Source of the DNA: JAZBPO01 sp963691775
GTDB taxonomy: Bacteria; Pseudomonadota; Gammaproteobacteria; Pseudomonadales; Azotimanducaceae
Direction of reading: 5' to 3'
DNA: 64,000 nt
Assembly (NCBI GenBank): GCA_963691775.1
Contig: OY829369.1
Location: 2,790,001 to 2,854,000, forward strand
Part shown: positions 60,079 to 64,000 of the stretch, one piece after another
How the letters are laid out: each line of letters opens with the position of its first letter
Numbering within the stretch: position 1 is the first letter of the stretch
Program-made: the position numbers and the translations under genes
Notes under the pieces: generated by a model
The model's input: only the letters and a program-made list of their open reading frames with translations
Databases searched by the model: none
What the model was told of the DNA's origin: nothing

Positions 60079-60513
60079 GTGCCGCACATCACGCGCAGCG
60101 CACTCGTCCCGCACTCAGCCGAGCGCATGTTCGCGCTCGTGAACGATATTGAGCGCTACGTAGAATTCCTGCCCTGGTGCACGGCCGCGTCCGTGCACGA
60201 GGAGTCGGATGACGTGGTCGTGGCCGAGCTCGAGATCGCGCGCGGCGGCATGCGGCAGCGCTTCACCACGCGCAACGCACTCTCGCCCCCGGAACGAATG
60301 ACGCTAGAGCTGGTAGCCGGCCCCTTTAACTGGTTCGCCGGCGAATGGCGCTTCACTCCGCTCGGCGACGATGCGTGCAAGGTCGAGCTGGAGATGGACT
60401 TTGAGTACTCCGGCCGCATCGCGCGCACGGCGCTCGCTGGGCTTTTTGCCAAGGGCGCTGACGAACAGGTGGATGCCTTCTGTGCACGAGCGAGGACGGT
60501 TTACGGTGAGTGA
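60079..60513 (+). CDS. ratA: RatA-like START/coenzyme Q-binding protein
   Basis: A 144-residue protein of the polyketide cyclase/START family (COQ10-like). It begins at a GTG with PHITRSALVPHSAERMFALVNDIERYVEFLPWC, the diagnostic N-terminus, and has GPFNWFAGEWRFTPL. In E. coli RatA inhibits 70S assembly; homologues bind ubiquinone. It is in the conserved smpB-ratA-rnfH neighbourhood. The stop overlaps the rnfH start by 8 bases. Confidence 0.93.
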   Translation: MPHITRSALVPHSAERMFALVNDIERYVEFLPWCTAASVHEESDDVVVAELEIARGGMRQRFTTRNALSPPERMTLELVAGPFNWFAGEWRFTPLGDDACKVELEMDFEYSGRIARTALAGLFAKGADEQVDAFCARARTVYGE

Positions 60514-60811
60514 CGAGGCGTCCGAGATCATGGTCGAAGTGGCTTATGCGAAACCCGATAGCCAGCGCATCGTGAGGCTCACCGTGCCGGTTGGTACGAC
60601 GCTCATCGAAGCTGTGCGGCGCTCTGGTATCGACGAGATCTTTCCTGAGATTGACTTTGAGGTTGCGACCTTCGGTGTATTCGGGAAGGTCGAGAAGCAG
60701 CGTGACCGCGTCCTCAGGCAGTGGGACCGCGTGGAGATTTACCGGCCATTGCAGATCGATCCGAAGGCCAAGCGAGCAGAGCGCGCACAGGCGCAGAAGG
60801 GAAAGGCCTGA
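60506..60811 (+). CDS. rnfH: RnfH (RatB) ubiquitin-fold protein
   Basis: A 101-residue protein with the RnfH fold: IMVEVAYAKPDSQRIVRLTV, GTTLIEAVRRSGI and FGVFGKVEKQRDRVLRQWDRVEIYRPL, then a basic tail. RnfH is the conserved partner of RatA and is associated with some electron-transport clusters; its role is not established. It starts at a GTG inside the ratA end; an internal ATG at 60530 is possible. It converges with bamE. Confidence 0.93.
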   Translation: MSDEASEIMVEVAYAKPDSQRIVRLTVPVGTTLIEAVRRSGIDEIFPEIDFEVATFGVFGKVEKQRDRVLRQWDRVEIYRPLQIDPKAKRAERAQAQKGKA

Positions 60812-60817
60812 AGCGCC

Positions 60818-61243
60818 TCAGGCGCCCGCGGCGGCGGCCGCCTCCGCAGCCTCCTCGGCAGCCCTTTCCTGCGCCTCCTTGACTGCGCTTGGGAGGAAGT
60901 CACCTTCGAAGTAGCTCAGTGCATCATCTTCGAAGTACACGGTGAGGCCCTGCTGAAGTCGGTCGAGGGAGCCGATCTGGATCGTGTAAACGTAATCCCA
61001 GCGATCTTCGCGAAAGGCGTTCGCGAGGACCGGCTCGCCTAGGATGAAGCGCACCTGGCGCCGCGACATACCCGGCTTGAGGCGATTGATCATTTCCTGC
61101 GTGACCACGTTGCCTTGCTGGATCGTCTGGCGGTAAACGCCTGGGAAACGCACGTCGGGCAGATCGAAGCGGTCTAGGCTGGAGCAGCCAGGCAGCAGAA
61201 CAGCGGAGATCAGGGCGAGGCAAAGGCCCGCAAAACGCTTCAT
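60818..61243 (-). CDS. bamE: Outer membrane protein assembly factor BamE
   Basis: A 141-residue lipoprotein (signal ends VLLPGC, lipidated Cys near residue 20) of the BAM complex that inserts outer membrane proteins. The conserved core is VTQEMINRLKPGMSRRQVRFILGEP and AFREDRWDYVYTIQIG. The Ala/Glu-rich tail of about 25 residues (from KEAQERAAEEAAEAAAAAGA) is unusual. fur, often the divergent neighbour of bamE, is absent; recN lies beyond. Confidence 0.95.
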   Translation of the reverse strand: MKRFAGLCLALISAVLLPGCSSLDRFDLPDVRFPGVYRQTIQQGNVVTQEMINRLKPGMSRRQVRFILGEPVLANAFREDRWDYVYTIQIGSLDRLQQGLTVYFEDDALSYFEGDFLPSAVKEAQERAAEEAAEAAAAAGA

Positions 61244-61341
61244 GGTTGATCGAAGTTCTCGGCAGGGATCACGAATCGCCGCGGATGATAGCTCGGTGCG
61301 GGCAAGAGGGGTATCGGCGAACCAGGGCTTCTAATCGGTGC

Positions 61342-63030
61342 TCAGGGTAGGGCCTCGGCGCGCGCGAGCAATTCTCTGGCGTGCGCGCGCGTCTGATCCG
61401 TGATTTCCAGGCCACCCAGCATGCGTGCGAGCTCGCCCTCGCGCGCGTCTGCGTCGAGCGATTCGATGCGCGTTTCAGCAAGTGTCTTCTTGCCGGTGTC
61501 TTTTCTCACCGCATAGTGGTGATGGCCAAGTGCGGCCACCTGCGGTAAGTGCGTAACCGCCAAAACCTGCGTGCGCTCGCCGAGGCGGCGCAGCATCTGC
61601 CCCACCACTTCCGCCGTGCGGCCGCCGATGCCGACGTCTGCTTCATCAAGCACGAGCGAAGGCACGCGCGACGTCAGTGCAGTGACCACCTGGATCGCGA
61701 GGCTGATCCGGGACAGCTCGCCGCCGGATGCGATGCGTCCGAGGGGCCCGGGTGCTACACCGGCGTTGGCCGAAAAACGATACTCGACGCTCTCCATGCC
61801 GCTCGACGCGCAATGGCCGCCCTCGTGGGGAATGAGCGCCGGTTCGAAGCGCGCATCGCGCAGGCCAAGTTCTCGCAATTGCTCCGTCACGGCCTTTGCG
61901 AGCCTCTTCGAGGCGCTGCGGCGGGCTTTCGTGAGTCTTGTCGCCAGCGCCTCGAGTTCGCCGCGCGCCTGCGCGACCTCGGTAGCCAATGCATCGATGC
62001 GTGCGTCGGACGCATCCAGGTCGTCGTGCTCGGCTTGCAGCTCCGCAAAGAATGTCTCGAGCGCGTCGGGCCGTACCCGATGCTTGCGGGCTGCGTCGTG
62101 CAGCGCGCCCAGGCGGGACTCGACCTCGGCGAGGCGGACCGGGTCGGGTTCCAGGCCGTCGCTGTAGCGGCGGAGTTCGTCCGCAGCTTCCTCGGCGTTG
62201 ACTCGGGCGGAGGCAAGCAACTCGCGGGCGTTCGCAAGCCGCGGGTCCGCGTCGTCGACTGTATCGAGCAAGTGGTCCAGGCGAGCGATACGGTCGACGA
62301 CGGCATCATCGTCCTCTTCGAGTGCTGCTCGAGCCTGCCCCAGGCGCTCCACGTTGGCTTCTGCACCCGCAAGGCGACGCTGCTGCGCCTCGAGCTTACC
62401 GAGCTCCACGGTGCTCGGCGCTAACGTTTCTAGTTCCTCCAGCTGATAGGCAAGCAGAGTGCGCCGGTCGTTCTGTTCGTCAGCTGCGGCGCGAAGACGC
62501 TCCAGAGCGTCGGAGCTTTGGCGCCAGCGGTCGTGTGCAGCCGCAGCTTCGAGTGCGAGTGGCCGATGGGCGCCGAACTCGTCGAGCATGCGCATCTGTG
62601 TTTCGCGTCGAAGCAGAGAGGTGTGCGCGTGCTGGGAATGGATGTCTATGAGTTCGTCGGCCAGGGCTCTCACGTCCTGCAGCGTCACGGGGCGTCCGTT
62701 CACGAATGCGCGTGAACGCCCTTCGGCGCTCAGGGTTCGGCGCAGCAGGCACGAGCTTTGCTCGTGCTCATCCACAAGGTCGCGTTCGGTGAGCCAGGCG
62801 AGTGCTTCCGGGATTTCCGAGATGTCGAATTCGGCCGTCACGTCAGCGGCCTTGGCTCCGCGGCGCACGAGGTCGGGATTCGCGCGATCGCCCAGCACGA
62901 GACCGAGGGCGCCGAGCAGAATCGACTTGCCGGCGCCAGTTTCACCGGTGATCGGCAGAAAGCCGCCGGGGAACTCGACGGTAAGCGCTCGTACGAGCGT
63001 GAAGTCGCGGATGTCGAGCCGGGAAAGCAT
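61342..63030 (-). CDS. recN: DNA repair protein RecN
   Basis: An SMC-like ATPase of 562 residues used in recombinational double-strand break repair. It starts MLSRLDIRDFTLVRALTVEF with Walker A GETGAGKS near residue 31, then long coiled-coil arms (about 150-370), then the signature SGGELSRISLA and Walker B LVLDEADVGIGG near residue 470. The ATG at 63030 gives the standard start; a longer frame to 63120 reads into the hrcA promoter region. No LexA box could be identified. Divergent from hrcA. Confidence 0.97.
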   Translation of the reverse strand: MLSRLDIRDFTLVRALTVEFPGGFLPITGETGAGKSILLGALGLVLGDRANPDLVRRGAKAADVTAEFDISEIPEALAWLTERDLVDEHEQSSCLLRRTLSAEGRSRAFVNGRPVTLQDVRALADELIDIHSQHAHTSLLRRETQMRMLDEFGAHRPLALEAAAAHDRWRQSSDALERLRAAADEQNDRRTLLAYQLEELETLAPSTVELGKLEAQQRRLAGAEANVERLGQARAALEEDDDAVVDRIARLDHLLDTVDDADPRLANARELLASARVNAEEAADELRRYSDGLEPDPVRLAEVESRLGALHDAARKHRVRPDALETFFAELQAEHDDLDASDARIDALATEVAQARGELEALATRLTKARRSASKRLAKAVTEQLRELGLRDARFEPALIPHEGGHCASSGMESVEYRFSANAGVAPGPLGRIASGGELSRISLAIQVVTALTSRVPSLVLDEADVGIGGRTAEVVGQMLRRLGERTQVLAVTHLPQVAALGHHHYAVRKDTGKKTLAETRIESLDADAREGELARMLGGLEITDQTRAHARELLARAEALP

Positions 63031-63203
63031 TCGTGAAGCGTGGCCTGTGTGGCACCTGCCGTCTACGGGTGAAATTCTCGCGGGGCCTGATGTCCTTCGG
63101 CAAGGATTTGCATGCGCCAAGCTTTGCCGCTATTCAGTCTGGGCGGAGACCCCGGATACCGGGTCAGCGTCAAAGCGGGCCGCGAACGAGCCTCGGAACA
63201 GCC

Positions 63204-64000
63204 ATGAGCGTGCAGGACGACATTCTCAACGATCGGGCGAGCGTGCTTTTGAAGCTGCTGGTGGAGCGCTATATCGACAGCGGCGCGCCTGTCGCATCCA
63301 AGCAGCTGGCCCTGGAGTCGGAGCTCCAGGTGTCGTCAGCGACGGTGCGCAACGTCATGGCTGATCTCGAGGCGCATGGCCTCGTGGTTTCTCCACACAC
63401 TTCTGCGGGCAAGGTGCCGACCCCCAAGGGTCTGCGGGTATTCGTTGATTCACTCATCCATGTCCGGCCCCTCGACGCCGGCGCCCTGACGAGTCTGCGC
63501 GAGTCGCTGTCACCGGAGCTGACGTCCCGCGAGCTGGTGGCGACCGCATCGCACCTGTTGTCGGGGATCACGCAGTTGGCGGGCGTGGTCACTCTGCCAA
63601 GGCCCGAGATCGTCACCCTTCGCCAGGTTGAGTTCCTGCCCCTGTCGAATCAGCGCATTCTCGTGATCCTCGTAGTGAACGAGAAGGAAGTGGAGAACCG
63701 CATCATCCGAGCGCATCGTCAGTTCGAAGAACATGAACTCCAGCAGGCGGCGAACTTCATCAATCAGCACTTTGGAGGTCGCAGCCTGCGCGGCCTGCGC
63801 GACGAGATTCTCACGAGCATGGAAGCTGATCGCGTCCGCATGGATGAACTCATGGCCGAGATGCTCGCCGTTGCGGCGGGTGCCTTCGCTGCGCCCAACG
63901 GCGGAGGCGGAGACTATGTGGTTGCCGGCGAGCAGAACCTTCTGAATTTTGTCTCCGGCGAGGACATGGGCGTTGCCCGCGACATATTCGACGCTTTTGG
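63204..64000 (+). CDS. hrcA: Heat-inducible transcription repressor HrcA, 3' end beyond window
   Basis: HrcA represses heat-shock operons by binding CIRCE elements. About 265 codons are visible from ATG at 63204 to the window edge (family about 345). The winged helix reads SVLLKLLVERYIDSGAPVAS with SSATVRNVMADLEAHGLV, and TSAGKVPTPKGLRVFVD follows; later ITQLAGVVTLPRPEIVTLR and NFINQHFGG are family motifs. GGAACAG precedes the ATG. No CIRCE repeat is visible in the 173 bases upstream. grpE and dnaK would be expected beyond the edge. Confidence 0.96.
   Translation, partial: MSVQDDILNDRASVLLKLLVERYIDSGAPVASKQLALESELQVSSATVRNVMADLEAHGLVVSPHTSAGKVPTPKGLRVFVDSLIHVRPLDAGALTSLRESLSPELTSRELVATASHLLSGITQLAGVVTLPRPEIVTLRQVEFLPLSNQRILVILVVNEKEVENRIIRAHRQFEEHELQQAANFINQHFGGRSLRGLRDEILTSMEADRVRMDELMAEMLAVAAGAFAAPNGGGGDYVVAGEQNLLNFVSGEDMGVARDIFDAF

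Noticed and set aside
63031..63203. CIRCE element (TTAGCACTC-N9-GAGTGCTAA) or LexA box in the hrcA-recN gap
   Set aside because: I searched both strands by eye and found only a 5-bp hairpin (CCCGG-ATA-CCGGG), not either consensus.
1..64000. CRISPR arrays, insertion sequences, prophage, integrons or tRNA genes
   Set aside because: No regularly spaced repeats, transposase or integrase motifs, or tRNA cloverleaf sequences (other than in tmRNA) were found.

Overview
This is a GC-rich, densely coding stretch of a gammaproteobacterial chromosome. The evidence is the housekeeping gene order (glyA-nrdR-ribD-ribBX-ribH-nusB-thiL-pgpA, then xseB-ispA-dxs on the other strand; later ssrA, smpB, ratA-rnfH, bamE, recN, hrcA) and a tmRNA tag peptide reading ANDDNYALAA. 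A Gram-negative (class GN) sortase with its VIT/VWA partner and a CYP153-type P450 are common in marine or hydrocarbon-associated members of this class. I cannot name the genus from sequence alone.

Layout. 1-14 kb: one-carbon, riboflavin, thiamin, lipid and isoprenoid housekeeping genes, a periplasmic aspartic protease, a c556-like cytochrome facing a cytochrome b561, and a Sel1-repeat protein. 14.4-19.9 kb: urtABCDE, a complete urea ABC importer behind a good sigma-54 type -24/-12 element. 20-24.8 kb: hotdog-fold protein, GMC alcohol oxidoreductase, TetR regulator and CYP153-like P450, suggesting terminal oxidation of an alkyl chain to alcohol and aldehyde. 24.9-30.9 kb: a six-gene GlpSTPQV-type glycerol ABC importer with its DUF2160 membrane protein. 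30.9-32 kb: an HtrA-like serine protease. 32-37.3 kb: ureD-ureA-small membrane protein-ureB-ureC-ureE-ureF-ureG, with ureC broken by one missing G. 37.4-46.8 kb: lipocalin, methyltransferase, OmpR/HK two-component pair, a DUF6134-like protein, three SDRs, a beta-lactamase-fold hydrolase and a DsbA-like isomerase. 46.8-54.7 kb: sortase pair, MDR-type oxidoreductase, aldehyde dehydrogenase, a badly decayed eda pseudogene and a Baeyer-Villiger-type monooxygenase. 55-64 kb: a winged-helix/TPR regulator, tmRNA with a strong terminator, smpB, an NSS-family transporter, ratA-rnfH, bamE, recN and the start of hrcA.

How the genes fit together: urt plus ure form a scavenging system that takes up urea and hydrolyses it to ammonia. 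The P450/GMC genes and the glycerol importer sit between the two halves, so nitrogen scavenging is interleaved with lipid/alkane-related carbon use. The strongest unexpected observations are the single-base ureC lesion, the eda relic that has lost its Schiff-base lysine segment, the sigma-54 element before urtA, a non-canonical sorting signal on the sortase target, and an in-frame 15-bp minisatellite. I saw no CRISPR array, transposase, prophage or tRNA gene, and no clearly new multi-gene system.
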